Assembly: GCF_008831285.2 (NCBI RefSeq)
Contig: NC_045139.1
Coordinates: forward strand, 35,005,706 to 35,065,705
DNA: 60,000 nucleotides
Source: Nymphaea colorata
Taxonomy: Eukaryota > Streptophyta > Magnoliopsida > Nymphaeales > Nymphaeaceae
Direction: 5' to 3'
Below, piece after piece: positions 43,099 through 55,700 of the stretch. Position 1 is the stretch's first letter, and every line of letters begins with the position of its first letter. Position numbers and translations under genes: made by a program. A model generated the notes under the pieces. It was not told the origin of the DNA. It saw only the letters and a list, made by a program, of their open reading frames with translations, and did no database searches.

Positions 43099-46000
43099 GG
43101 GGCCGGCCGCCAGAAATCCGGCCCTCAGAAAAAGAAACGTTGCTTTCCTTCTCCTTTTTGTTTAAACATATTTGGAACCATATGAAAGTGCGGGTAGGCG
43201 TTTTCTAACCAGTTCGAAGAAAATTTAAGGCCTCAACAGTGTTGCAGAAACCAGGATCTGTAGACTTAAATCGAGGCAGTGGCAAATTGATTCGATTCAT
43301 CAGCAGATACAAGAGAAGCATGTTTCGTAATACACTTTTTTTTAAGTTAATTTAACTATTTTTAATTTTTCTCATTTCCTATATATATATATAGATCAAG
43401 TATACTAATACTTTTTGTTGATTCATAACTAATTCAGCTGAATTGTTGAAGCCAGTTGATGAACAACAGTGTAGCCGGTTTGATTCAATTTGAAATCATC
43501 TTTTTTTGCAACACTGACACAACTTTTTGAAACAGTTTCGCAACTAGTCGTTCAGAGGTAGTTTAACAGCATAACAACTTTTGAGTATCCCATGAATATA
43601 CTTTAAAGATTATGGTAAATTTATTTGACACTAATCTATTATTTCATGAACTTGCTTCAATTTTTGGGGGTCAGGGACACTCACAAATGTCTTGTTGTCA
43701 AACTACCCTTTAAGTTTACATGAGGTGTTAATGGCCCTTTATTTTCATTGTTGGAGGGAAAGGAGGGATAAATACAACTACCAACAAAGATATTTTCTTT
43801 TCCTTTCTTTCAAAATTCATGGCACCTCTTGCCATCCAAAGAATGTTTCCTAAAAAGTTACCTGAAAGCAAATAATAAGGGGGAAAGAGTTCCACCAGGG
43901 AGTGAGCCTATTTTAATCGATCGAGTTACTATCTAAATAGACTCTTTGGGGGCTGTTTGGCAATGAGAATAGTTTGTACTCTAACTAGAAACTGAATCAT
44001 GAAACATTTTTTTAAGGTGATCTATGAATTTACTTAAAAAAAATTAAGGCAAATTCATTAAATATCACAGTATTTTATGAACCTCTTTTAATTTTTGGAA
44101 TAGATTCATGAAAACTGTTATTATTACAAAGAAGATCCATTAAAGGTCGGGATGAGTCCTCTAGTCCCACTCCCACCTTTACCAAAAGATTCATTAAAGG
44201 TCGGTATGGGATAATGGAGTAGGCCTATGGTGCCACTGGGGATTCATGGTTCTAAGTTTCATGAGTGTCACTCATACTAAATATATGCTCCCCATAATTT
44301 TTTTGGGGCTCACCACTGCTGGATGGCCGGTTGTTCCGCCGCCCCTAGTGCTGGTTTCACATTCAGCCCAATTTCAGGCAGTTATTTGATGAAAGACTCT
44401 CCTGACCAAATGGCTCAAACTTCAACCCTGCTTAGTACTTTGTACTACTTGAGCCAACTTAAGTTGAGGCCCTTGTGAACGAAGCTGCTGTGCCAGCGTG
44501 GTCTCGGCCAATCTCAGTTAGGTACCTGACTTCTCGGCGAGTATCCGGCCGGCCCGATGTTTACCGGCAAGGATGAGGCAAACAAAGCCATGACAAACAA
44601 GCAATAACAAAGAGGAAGAAAAGTAACAGGAATGTGCACCTAAAGATGGACTGCCGGGGGTGAGGACAAAAGGGCAAAAGGGAAGATAAGTGGAAGACGA
44701 TATGATCGGACATAATTTCTTAATGCCATGAGAATATTCTATAGGGATACAAAAGCTGCATCACATCATGAGAAAGAATATTATATTATGTCGCATAATT
44801 TTCACAAATACATATACTTCCATATTATCTTTTTTCTGCATTTTACAACCACAGTGGGAGTTCTAGATCGCACTTGTTCCCTAAGGATAAGCTTATACAC
44901 AGGGAAAATATATGACATTTAAGGGACAAGTCAGATCATGAACACATGATCCTGTTTGGAGGTCACGTCAAATCATGAAATTTACCTAATTAAATCTCTG
45001 GAGATACGGATCCAAGAATTTAAATTGTTGGCAGCAGGAGTGTGTGGACCTACAGACCCAGCAGTAGGGCCAAGAAGAAAGAACAACAGTGTCTCTCGAG
45101 TGCATTGAGGCGACTGCCATTATTCATGGTCCCTCTGGCACCCATCCATCCTCCTGCCTATCAAACTCAGCTCCGCCATGGATTTGCAGAACTGTGAGGA
45201 CAATAGTACGGTTCTGCAGCGTGCACATGCCTGAGAGACCAATGAACTTGACGAAATTAAGATCTTTCAACAAGTACCAGGAGAAAGATGTGTCTGCATT
45301 CTGAAGAACCAGCTGCCATTCTTTCCCAGATTTACATTTTTACAATATTTATTGAGTTGGTCGTAGTTAAAATAGTTTAAGACATTGTCAAGAACGATTC
45401 AAGAGAGTGTGGATCTAATTGTTGGTTAGTTATTAGTTCTCTGCAGTGATTAATTGCACTTCTCGTTTGTACAAGTCGTAGCAGTCTGTGAAAGGACTGT
45501 GGCATGATTATGTTGTCAAGGGAAGGAATCGAAAAGGAACTCATTCAAGTTCTTCTGCAGCACATTCAATCTGAGCTTCCATTTTCACCATGATACCTAT
45601 GTCCAGGTTCAAGGCCAATAGTCTCATCAATAAATATCAGCCCCAAGGTGCTTAACATACCTGATCAGGTTGATGGGCCAGTGAAAGTCTGGATTTCGAT
45701 TCCCATGGGAGGTACTTGTCTAGACTGCAAATATATACTTTAGCTAATAAGTATTCTATTTCCCGCCCGCGTGTAGAAGCAGATGGGCTTTTCTAATGGT
45801 AAACAAGTTTTCTACCCAAAGAAAAAAAACTTTATACTTCACAGAATAGCTGCAGAAGTACTTCAAGAAGGGCGACCTGATCTTCTTTCTTTGTGAGGGG
45901 TTTGTTCCTCTCTTTCTTTCGTTTTTGGCTGGTTGAGGCCAATAAGATTGGTTAATTTAGCAGCATACCAACCATGATGAAGCTTTTAACAAGCCAAATA

Positions 46001-47459
46001 TGATCTTACAAAATAAAGTGTTATATGATAACCGCATTGGATGTAAAACAGTTTCATGAATTCTAGTGCACCTTGCTCTCACTTTATATCAGTAACCTAG
46101 ACGACCAGGCTGGTCATGATCAGCTTTCTAGGGTGTCCAATCTTCAGAAAGTACCGGCGTGTAACCTTCTTTTCATTTAAGTACCAACTTGGCACAGGAC
46201 AAACAGGCAGTCGTTGGGGACAGAGTCAATTGCTAATAACTCCTGCTGGACTGTTCATTCCAGGTAAGCCAATTGATCCACAATAAATTCATGATCATTG
46301 CTGCTTAGTGGAGTCCATATCAAGAGTGATGTTGAAATGCGCAGAAGAATGTAGAATGATGCATCCTTCGTACCAATGTTCACAGAAAAAGAATAATTGC
46401 AGAGAAACTGGACCGCCATTTTTTTTCTCTTCGCCATGACACAGTGACCAACTTATCTTAAAGCAAGATGGCAACGAAAACGAGCTATTATGCAATGTCC
46501 TAACTCGTATAATATTCGCCTGCTGCCAAGAGGTACAGGCTCTGACTCTGCTTCTGCACAAGATTGGAGAGATTTTTGGGGAGAGGACTTTCCCTTGCCT
46601 TTAGACACAAGGCAGCAGGTTCTTCCTTTCCTTTCTATATTCAAAGTGGCATGAAGTTTTTTGAAAAGTTAATGGCTGTCAGGAGATCTTACAAAGAGAA
46701 TTTAAGTCTTACAACCAGTAATCTTCCCGTACCAAAGTTTTCCTTCAAGTGGGAGAGAATTAGATTTTGTTTACTGAACACGTTGTATTGGTTGTAATAC
46801 AAGCAGCCAACAAGCTGAAAGGTAATGGAAGAAGAAAATTGGACAAAATGTTCAATGCTTTTCGTAGACTACTTGATGTTTGGTTGAAATGTAAGCAACC
46901 GTCATAAGAACAAAGGGGAAAAGGCTAAAAAGCAAAAGTGTCCCCTGGTTTTCAGCTTCTGACAATGCACACACGGCTAGTTTAAAAAATGGCCTACTTT
47001 AGGACTTAAATGGGCTGAGAGGCACGGTCAGGGACAGGGTCCATTTGATAGAGTGGGTCTGAGCGGGTCCCGGAACCAAAAGGTTGCATTGATGTAAAGG
47101 GGAACCAATTGATAATTAACTCCAACTGGGACCAGCTCATAGGTATGAATCGGTCACTAAAAGATCTTTGAACCGCGGTCTCGTGGGTCAAAGTGCAACA
47201 TTAATGATGTGGGCCTTGGGCTGGGCTCAATCAAACGCCTCCTGGAATGGAGCCCAGCAACTCTAAGCAGGGATAAGGGGGTGGTCCACGTGGGCTGGAA
47301 TTGGTCTCATAATTGGGATGCTTGGATCCTTAAGCTCTTGAATGCAACGGGAAGAACAAGCCGAGTAAGGGGAATGGTGACTCGGTTATCAAAAGACATT
47401 TAGTTCTTTGCTCTTTGATGAAGGTTGTCCATTTTATTATGATGAACTAATACTAGATG
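43099..47459. other. Intergenic DNA
   Basis: No gene could be supported. A minus-strand open stretch at about 45345-45110 (SFSWYLLKDLNFVKFIGLSG) and another near 45650-45555 (FIDETIGLEPGHRYHGENGS) look coding-like but match no family I know and have no linked exons. Confidence 0.4.
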
Positions 47460-47594
47460 ACTAGAATGTCTATTATTTTTTTCTTCTTATGACTCGAATG
47501 TCTATTATTTTTTTCCTCTTATTTTTTTATCAATCGTCCATCAGATTGGCTGGGAGCTGAGTGATTCTAGATAGTCAAATTTACAATTCAATTT

Positions 47595-47658
<64 letters not shown>

Positions 47659-47721
47659 GAGCTGAGTGATTCTAGATAGTCAAATTTACAATTCAAATTT
47701 TACTATATATATATATATATA
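47460..47721. repeat. Direct repeats around TA microsatellites
   Basis: A two-copy ~30-bp repeat (GACTnGAATGTCTATTATTT) occupies about 47460-47525. A ~53-bp unit starting GGGAGCTGAGTGATTCTAGA occurs at about 47549 and 47657, each copy running into a TA tract (47598-47656 and 47703-47721). Confidence 0.8.
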
Positions 47722-47953
47722 CACGGCGTAGCCACATTGTAGGTGGTGTGGGAAACACATTGTGCCTGGTGTGGGCAGTTGCCCTTCTTAAAAGTTTTTT
47801 ATTTTTAAATAGAGAAATCTTAAATATTTATTTTTACTATTATTATTATTATTATTATATATATATATATAATATATATATATAAGTGTCAAACTAGATT
47901 TGAGTTTGTTTAAACAAGTGTCCCTCCAGCTAATTTTTCTGGCTCTGCCACTA
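47722..47953. mobile_element. Short hAT-type MITE, third copy of the 24689 family
   Basis: The left end CACGGCGTAGCCAC and right end CTGGCTCTGCCACTA match the family repeat with changes. The interior shares GTGTGGGCAGTTGCCC with the other two. The TA/CA-rich flanks make the target duplication uncertain. Confidence 0.6.
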
Positions 47954-48113
47954 TACACACACAATTGACTTATCGTCTTCAACAAGTTGGTGATGTTATC
48001 TGCGGGTCCCTTGAATGCTGTTTCTTTGCTTCATGAATGCCTGGTGACTTAAAAACATGAATATTGCCTTGTATTATTCTGGTAATTTAAAATGTTTTCA
48101 TTAAATTTACATG

Positions 48114-48154
<41 letters not shown>

Positions 48155-50082
48155 AAATGTGCTGATGGTAATAGTTGGCAACGTCTGCCAAAATATTTCC
48201 AAAAAACCGAAGCCCAGCGAAGCAACATGATATTTTAAATGTATTCTAGAAATTCTTTAATTGTGACATTAACTGTTCTAACAAAATCAAGTTTATACAT
48301 GCATGTTATGTCCTCTTCAATTGGTCAACTTTTGTGTTACATCTGTTGGTGAATCCATAACTAAAAGAATGCAGTAAGTTGTAGGGCTTAATAGGATAAT
48401 AAGAGAGTAGATATATTACAAAAACAGCTTTGCATATGTGTGGGCACTTAGGCCTCCGATGCCCTTTGGCCACATAATGTGGGGCTATTATAACACTTAG
48501 GTCCCACCCAGCATAGTAAAAAACAAGAGAGACGCTCCAAAATAGCTTTTTTCTTACTTTCCATGGGCATATTACAAGCAACTCATGCACCCACATTACA
48601 AGAAATGGAACGTTCATATTTATAACCCATTTGTAAACTCTTCTATAATGGTGAGCCCCTTGTCTTATGTTTACCTCAGCCCTACTCTAAAACAAAGGCA
48701 CACTTTTGAGTGAGCGGGAAGAGACACCACTGCTCGAAAGAGAGATCGAAACCCCCTTCATTCTCCTTGCCTATAGGGTCTAGAGCTGTGTCGGGACCAG
48801 ATAAACTTACGGTTACTCCCTTTAACTTGGAAGTAGCACCTGCAACCCTTAATAATCCAAAGAATAGCACCCACAGAAATTAAACTGATGAACAAGCTCT
48901 CACCGCCCCCCCAGCTGGACCAGCTATGCTACGCCCTTCGAGCAACAAAAGGACACTTTCAACATTCGCATGCACAATGAACTATGACAATGACCTTTTG
49001 GTTACCCCACTAAATACTTATACATCATTTCACAATGTTGAGCTCCCTCCTAATCCTCTACTTTCGAAAAAGGTGACTGGTAATAATGCTATAATAATCA
49101 CCCCAATAAGTAAAGAGAGTAACCAATGAAGTATTACCACATACACATGCACACTTCTATTCTTTTGTAGGTAGTAGGATGAAATATTCCTCTTGCTCAC
49201 CAGAAACTAAAAAACCAAAAACGTATAAAGAGTTAGTGTCGAACAAACGACGAGTACCAGCAGCCACTAGACCATGATTCCCAAAGTCCTATTGTCGAGA
49301 ATACAATCGTTGAAAGCAAATCAATTTCACACTTCAAGGTCTTGCAGAACGAATGCACATTCGGTGGTGCAGAGGGAGGTGGCGACGGTTCTACTTCCAC
49401 CACTTTTACATCCCAGCATCCCAAAAACAAGGAAATCAAACCTACTTTGCCCCGATATATAAATTACTGCTTAAAAGTTACAAATGTGGATATTTTGACA
49501 GGACAATACAAGAAAAAGTATCCCAAATCAAAAATTGAATCAACACATCTATAAACTTTTCTAAGAAATGAAAAACCGACTCAGGTGTCGGTGCAGGGAA
49601 TATCGCAGATATTTCTTTGTTAAGGGTTCATAGCATTGAACTTTGTATTGCAAATTAATTCTGAACGAGTGCTAATTCGTATAAAAGCTATCATAGAAGC
49701 CCAGTGAACATAACCTTGGCGTTGCTTTAAAAGGTTTTGCTCTGAATGATTATGCAAACATTTACTACTCTCATGCTATGCCTACTTACATAGTCCAAAA
49801 TACTACTACAAAATGTTACAAATTGCAGTAAAAAAATTGTATAAATAGGGAGATATGGCAGAATATCTTTACACTCTTGCCATTGTTTTGAAGCCGTCTT
49901 CCTATTGTAAATAACAATCGATTTGGATTGGATATCCAACTGAACCGTTCCAAAAAATAGGATATAGAAAATAATAATAATAATATCCGATTAAGGAATC
50001 AGATTTAAGAAACGATCTGATCGGATTTGGAATTGGATAAATGTCTGATCACATTCCGATTCAGATCGAATTTAGTTTTAAA
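47954..50082. other. Intergenic DNA
   Basis: No gene recognised. A TA microsatellite lies at about 48118-48150. From about 49910 the text is GATTGGATATCC-like, part of the GATGTCAAC repeat group that is interrupted by the element at 50091. Confidence 0.45.
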
Positions 50083-50090
50083 CAAATATC

Positions 50091-50753
50091 CTATGTCACC
50101 GCGGTACGTGAGGGTCGCGTATCCGTACCAGTATGCCGGTATGGCAAAACGGGTAGGGTGGTACGTGATGGTACATTGGATCTGGATTCAGGTCGAAATC
50201 AGATCTGAACCACGAACCTTTGACGCCCGACCCTCATCTCCTTCCTCCCTCTCGACTTTGTCTTCCGCCTGGTGTTTGGGCAGATAGAGATGGTCGGCGG
50301 CGGCGACGAATGGTGAATCCCTAACATCAGAGCAGTGTCCCTTGTTAATAGGCCGAAATTCCCTGCCGTTCTTTCATTTTCCTCTTTTTGGTTGCTATTT
50401 CATTTTCCTCTTTTTCTGCAAATGGTGGTTGTTGTGAGGAATTATGCTTATCGTCTTTTTTCTTTGCCGTTTGACCATTATATTGATTGTTTCAGTCTAT
50501 ATTGGTGAATATGAAGAACCATTTGTCCTCAAAGCAAAGTCAAATTTGCGGATGCTATTTCCATTTCTCTTGCATCTAAATAATGTGATGACATCATTTG
50601 TTTTTCTTAAAATTTACAAATTTTTTAATTAAAAAATTAATATTATCACATGAAAAAAATAACGTACCCGTATCATGATTTGCAAAATCACCGTACTCGT
50701 ACTCGTTTTTTCGTACCCGTACCAGTATTCGTACCTGAACCGCGGTGACATAG
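50091..50753. mobile_element. Non-autonomous TIR transposon, 663 bp, 8-bp target duplication
   Basis: Perfect 15-bp ends CTATGTCACCGCGGT and ACCGCGGTGACATAG are flanked by CAAATATC at 50083-50090 and 50754-50761. Behind the ends lie GTACCnGTA-rich subterminal words in opposite orientation. An 8-bp duplication suggests hAT; the CTATG start is not the usual CA, so another superfamily is possible. No transposase is encoded. Confidence 0.85.
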
Positions 50754-50761
50754 CAAATATC

Positions 50762-52300
50762 CTTTACCCAATTCTCTTACAATTTAAAAATCGGCCAGAT
50801 TCGGTTCAAAATTCATATTGGTATAGATGTGGATTGTAAAATTGGATTTAGATGACTTTTTTTCCTTCATGTTCGAATCCAAATTTGAATCTGAACATAT
50901 GAATAAGTGTGTATGATGAAGAATATATCCTATTTGAATCCAATAGGTTGACATCCCAACACCAGACCATGGTGATTTGATTCAAAATCTAATTGGTTGA
51001 GGGGTCGTCACTCGACTATTTATCGCTTTCATTCAGCAATAACTGCACTTGATGTGAAGAAGCCGGCCGTATGTTGCAGCAGAGTCCAGATTTCGTTGCC
51101 AACTAGTACCTGTAAGTAGGGCAGGTAAAGAAACATACCACAATGCTGTTCCCTTCGTTCGTTCGTCAAAAGGCCAGAAATCAGGCAGGCACGCTCTCGT
51201 TCATAGCAGGCAAGGCCTAGCGGTCAGACGTGGTGGCCATGAAAATAGTCACAGAAGGAGTAACCTTTCAACCTCCTTTTACCTTCCTTTTTGGAAGCTA
51301 AAATGGAGAATTGGACTACTTGACGACTTTATCTTGAATGACTTACCTTGAGAACTCAGCATTTTTGTACCATGATCTTTTTTTAACAATTCAGTTGGTG
51401 TTGCTTAGGTGGTCTTCCTTATGTATATGAAATTAAAGTGCAAGAAGAAAATGTTTTAAAGGTAATCGTAATTTCTTATACGATGTATAGCTCGTGAATG
51501 AGACCAAATCCAATCCTTCTAAGCCTAACATATATGGTAGAACAGAAGACGAAGCTGGTTTGTGTAAAACGAGCCAAGCCAAAATGACCTGCTCGACTCA
51601 GTTGCTTCAGACATGCCTATAAAATAAATGTTTCAAAAAAATTTAAGAAGCACCGGTCAAATCCTAAAGAGATAGAGAGTACATTCATGTTTAAATTTGT
51701 TGCATTTAGTATACAATTGTAGGGATGTCAACGGATTAGATTGAGATCACACACATCTTTAACCATATCTGCATTTTTATATTTGATTCAAATTAAAATT
51801 CGAATATGAACAAAGAAGTGTCACAACCAAATCCAAAAATCTAATTTCATAATCTAAATCTGATTTTTACATTCATGTCCGAACTCAAATCATAATTTTG
51901 AATAGAATTTTGCAGATTTTTAATATGTAAGAGACTTAAATATATTATATTTATTTAAAAATAAATCTGATCTGAATTTGTATCTTCATCCTACCAAATA
52001 TTTATATATAGCAAAAAATTAAATTTGATTAGATGTCATTTTTTAAATCCGAGTCCGATCCAATTTCTTAATCAGATATTCAATTTTTTTTTCCGTCAGA
52101 ATTTTTCCAAACGGTTAGATATCCGAGCCAAATCGGATATATTGTTATTGCATAAAAAGATGCATTAAATGAAATAAAAACAAACTTCAGCTTAAGTTAA
52201 TTATACCATAAAATTGGAGTGCCTTCTGCGAATATTTTGTAAAAGTTTTCACAGTTTAGTTGGGTGGAGAGAGAGAGAGAGAGCCTTTCTTTTAGTATCT
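50762..52300. other. Intergenic DNA with GATGTCAAC-family repeats
   Basis: 50762-50960 continues the repeat interrupted by the 50091 element and ends GTTGACATCCC (about 50946-50956). Another copy starts TAGGGATGTCAACGGATT at 51720 and fades near 52140. A GA microsatellite lies at 52268-52283. Confidence 0.5.
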
Positions 52301-52367
52301 CATTTTACTTTTTCTAGCATCTGATTTTGGAAATAATGTGGAAGAGGCTGTGATAGACCGGTAGGGG

Positions 52368-52650
52368 GAAGCCGCGCCGACTACTCCCAGCAATCCAGCG
52401 TTCTCATCCGGCGGTAAAAAGGTGTTGTATTGGAGTGGACCTGCCAACAAATATGAAGTGCGTTCGTTCCACCTTGGTTTTGAGGTTTTCCTCGTCATCG
52501 ATTACAACAAACCTGATTTCAAAGCGGAAATGCAAGAAGACTTCACGGAAACATAATTGAAGACCTTTTGGAGGCAATGCGTTACAAAACTTAGAAGCCG
52601 CTCTTGAAAAGTACGAAGAACTGTTGGTACATGCTCTTACTATAACCTGG
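52368..52650 (+). pseudogene. Coding-like fragment of unknown identity
   Basis: After a stop, a 62-codon frame (52368-52553) contains NKYEVRSFHLGFEVFLVID and ends at TAA (52554-52556). One frame over, GGNALQNLEAALEKYEELLV follows at about 52570-52630. The composition looks protein-like and the two pieces could be one broken reading frame. I recognise no family, the opposite strand is also fairly open, and there is no start codon. It could be chance. Confidence 0.25.
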
Positions 52651-52776
52651 AATTGAAGCACACTAGAAACAACACATACTGATATGAATGGAACAGATGA
52701 ACAAGTAGATCACTGATATGGTCATGTAAATGAATGGAAGAGAGAGAGAGTTCTGTATATTGGATTGATCAAACCA

Positions 52777-55700
52777 TCAAGCAGCAACTTCTGCATCGGC
52801 ACCAACTTGAGCACCAGAGGATAGATCAGATTCCTTGGGAGATGCCTCCCACAGCAGTGTTTCAATGCCCAGCTCCCGCAATTCCATCAGACCGCGCTCC
52901 ACTGAGCATAATATCAAACATGTGAATGGATCATTCTTTGTTCTTTATGCCTTTTGCTACATTGACAGGCTTCGTTAGGCGGCTTTTGATGGTTTGAAAT
53001 TTTAATTCAAGAATAAAAATTTCAGAAACATAATTCCTCCTCAAACTAGAATGGAATCAAAATTCCATGTTTCAGTTTCCTAATTTAAGAAACAAAATAC
53101 CTTATTTGTTTAATAATTCCAATTTCTTAAAATTGAGCATTTTAATTCTCAAATTCTATGATTCTAGGTATATCAAATGCCCTGTTAAAGAAAATGATGG
53201 ATACATATGTTATGTGTGCATGTGTGTGTGTGAGAGAGAAAGAGGGCTTACTAATATGGATGATTTGGATGACTCGATGGAAATTTTAATCTTGGTGGAT
53301 AAATTGGATCACTCGATCAAGCTAAAAATGAAAAATGAAATTCCAATGACAAAAACCGGAACAAGTTAAACGGACTGAAGAAGTGTTGTTTGGGCTCGTT
53401 CAATGAGAATGAAGGCCTAATAGCGAACATGCTACATGGACTAAGAATACGGAATCTCACTCCCTTACCAGCCAAACAGGAACTAGTTCATTTTCTGAAG
53501 AAAAAATTCTGAAGAACTCGTTGTAAAATTTTCATAATATAATGTGCAATAACACAAAATATACCAAATGACCACATTCACAATATCTCAACTGGCAACC
53601 AAAGTTTACTGGATGGGAGTAATTGGAAAAAAGCTATAGAATATCTCAAAGTAAAGCATGATTTGTTATCATATTGCATATTGCAGTCCACATAGATGAC
53701 AAACGTTCATGTATGAAATTACCATCCACAGCATCATGCAAGGTTGGCGACTGTCCGCTTCGACTAATCCAGAGCTGCAGCCTGTCATCAGCAATATCTG
53801 CCTCAACACCATGTGTCTTTGCCCTCCTCCACATGTACGTTAACCAGGCCTGAAAGCAAGCATTACAGCCACAGATAACTCAATGGGAATAAATTTTGTC
53901 GTTCCAGGTGGATTTAACAACCTAACATGAAATGAGGTGGTACGTGGTCATGACATGGAAAGGACATGACCATGACGGAAGGGTTATCCTTTCTGAATCT
54001 GGGAGAAAGGAAACTATTCATGTATGTTGGTTGCTGCACGGTCTTTTCTCAAATAAATATAAGAAGATGAGCAACAGGACCACAAACAAAAAATGTGCTG
54101 AAATTTTCGAACTCAGACTATCAGGATCTCAACCCAATACTGCTGGTGCCAGTAACGTTTCAGTTCTACCTAAATGTTCTATGGTAGAGTTTTTTTATTA
54201 GAATCTTTTCGAAGGAGTCTTGTAATGGATTATTAAATCCTAATCATGTAGAGAGTCAATGACCCATTTCAAGTTTTAAATGCTTTTGCCGTAGAAACAA
54301 AATATGCAAAAAGTCCATATTTCTGCTTCAATGGTGCTTTAGAAAGACAAAGGGAGGGAAGAAGAAGAGGAAACGGGATATTTTCATGGATGATTATTCA
54401 AGGTCAGAAACTTTGAGATCTGAGAAGAGAAAAAGAAAACACACACACATGATGAATGTGCATTCAACTTTTCCTGACTACAAAGTTACAAACCAAGAGC
54501 ATGGCCCAAGAATGATGCAGCATGAAAACAGGACGCTATGTCATCAGTTGATCTGACAGAAACACAGACAAGACAAAGAAGTTGGATCATGTCTGGCCGG
54601 TGTCAGGCTACTCAAACCCATGGTCGCATGGAGCTTCTCCATAATGATCAGACATGCAACGAAGATAGAAGAGGACCCTAAAAACAAAAGCATTTCTAGA
54701 TGTGCTTATGTAATGGTCTAAGCCATAGTAATAAAACTAAAGAATAATCAGAAAAAAAAAATTTCCAGAGTATATAACCAACTGAAAGGAGATAGAAAGA
54801 AACCTGTTTGAAAAGCACATCCTCAGTCTCATCTTGGCTGAGCTCTGCAAGAATAGGACAGGACTATTCCTACATTAGATAGATACTCATTCATCATCAG
54901 ACAAAATTCAGATAGGAAAGTAGCAGCAAACCAACCCTTCCAAAAGCCACATAAATCATAACCAGTATCCTCTAATAGGCTGGATGCAATAGACTGCCTT
55001 TTAGTTTGATATTGTATCGGGATGTTTAGTGATGCATTTATGATAATTGAATGGCTAAATTTGTGGCTCCTTAATGAGAAAACTGGTCTACATATTACTT
55101 ATTAACCCCCATTCATCCAGCGCACAGTGTGCACTAAAAACCATATCAATCAAAAGAAAATAAGAAGTTAAGAACATGAGAAACAATTTGTGCCATTAAC
55201 TGTAAAAGTTAACGAAACTATCTTAGAGCTACATGTACAAGTTTGATAGATCAGAGATTCAGAAGACAATATTGAATAAAGGCTGTTTACAGAAAATCAG
55301 AAGCAGACTACAAAAGGGACATTTGCTAGCATGGGCAGGAGAGAGTCATCACTGTGTTTTTTGCAGATAATTTTCAAAAATCACATAAATAAGCTCCTGA
55401 TTAAGCCTTCAAGAAAAAGAAGGGCTGCCTGTGTATCTGAAGATCCAAGAAAAGGGTTGACACTTGACAGTAAGAGTGCAAAAGAAAATCCAGAATGACC
55501 AACAAGCCAAATGTCCAGAACATGAATTAAATGCTGTACCCAAGGTTCATCCCATTATCATTCAGATAAGCAAAACTAGCGAAACTGGTTTACAGCTAGC
55601 ATGGTAAGTTCATGAAACAACCTTTTAACATCTAAGCACATAAATAAATGTAACTTAAGAAGCAAGCATGCAATTCACAAGCAAATTTTATCTTACTTCG

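Noticed and set aside
46255-46437. A 60-codon minus-strand frame beginning MAKRKKMAV
   Set aside because: Overlaps another open minus-strand frame of similar length; no splice-linked partner exon or known motif.
48306-48617. A 103-codon minus-strand frame
   Set aside because: No domain, no linked exons, composition like the surrounding spacer.
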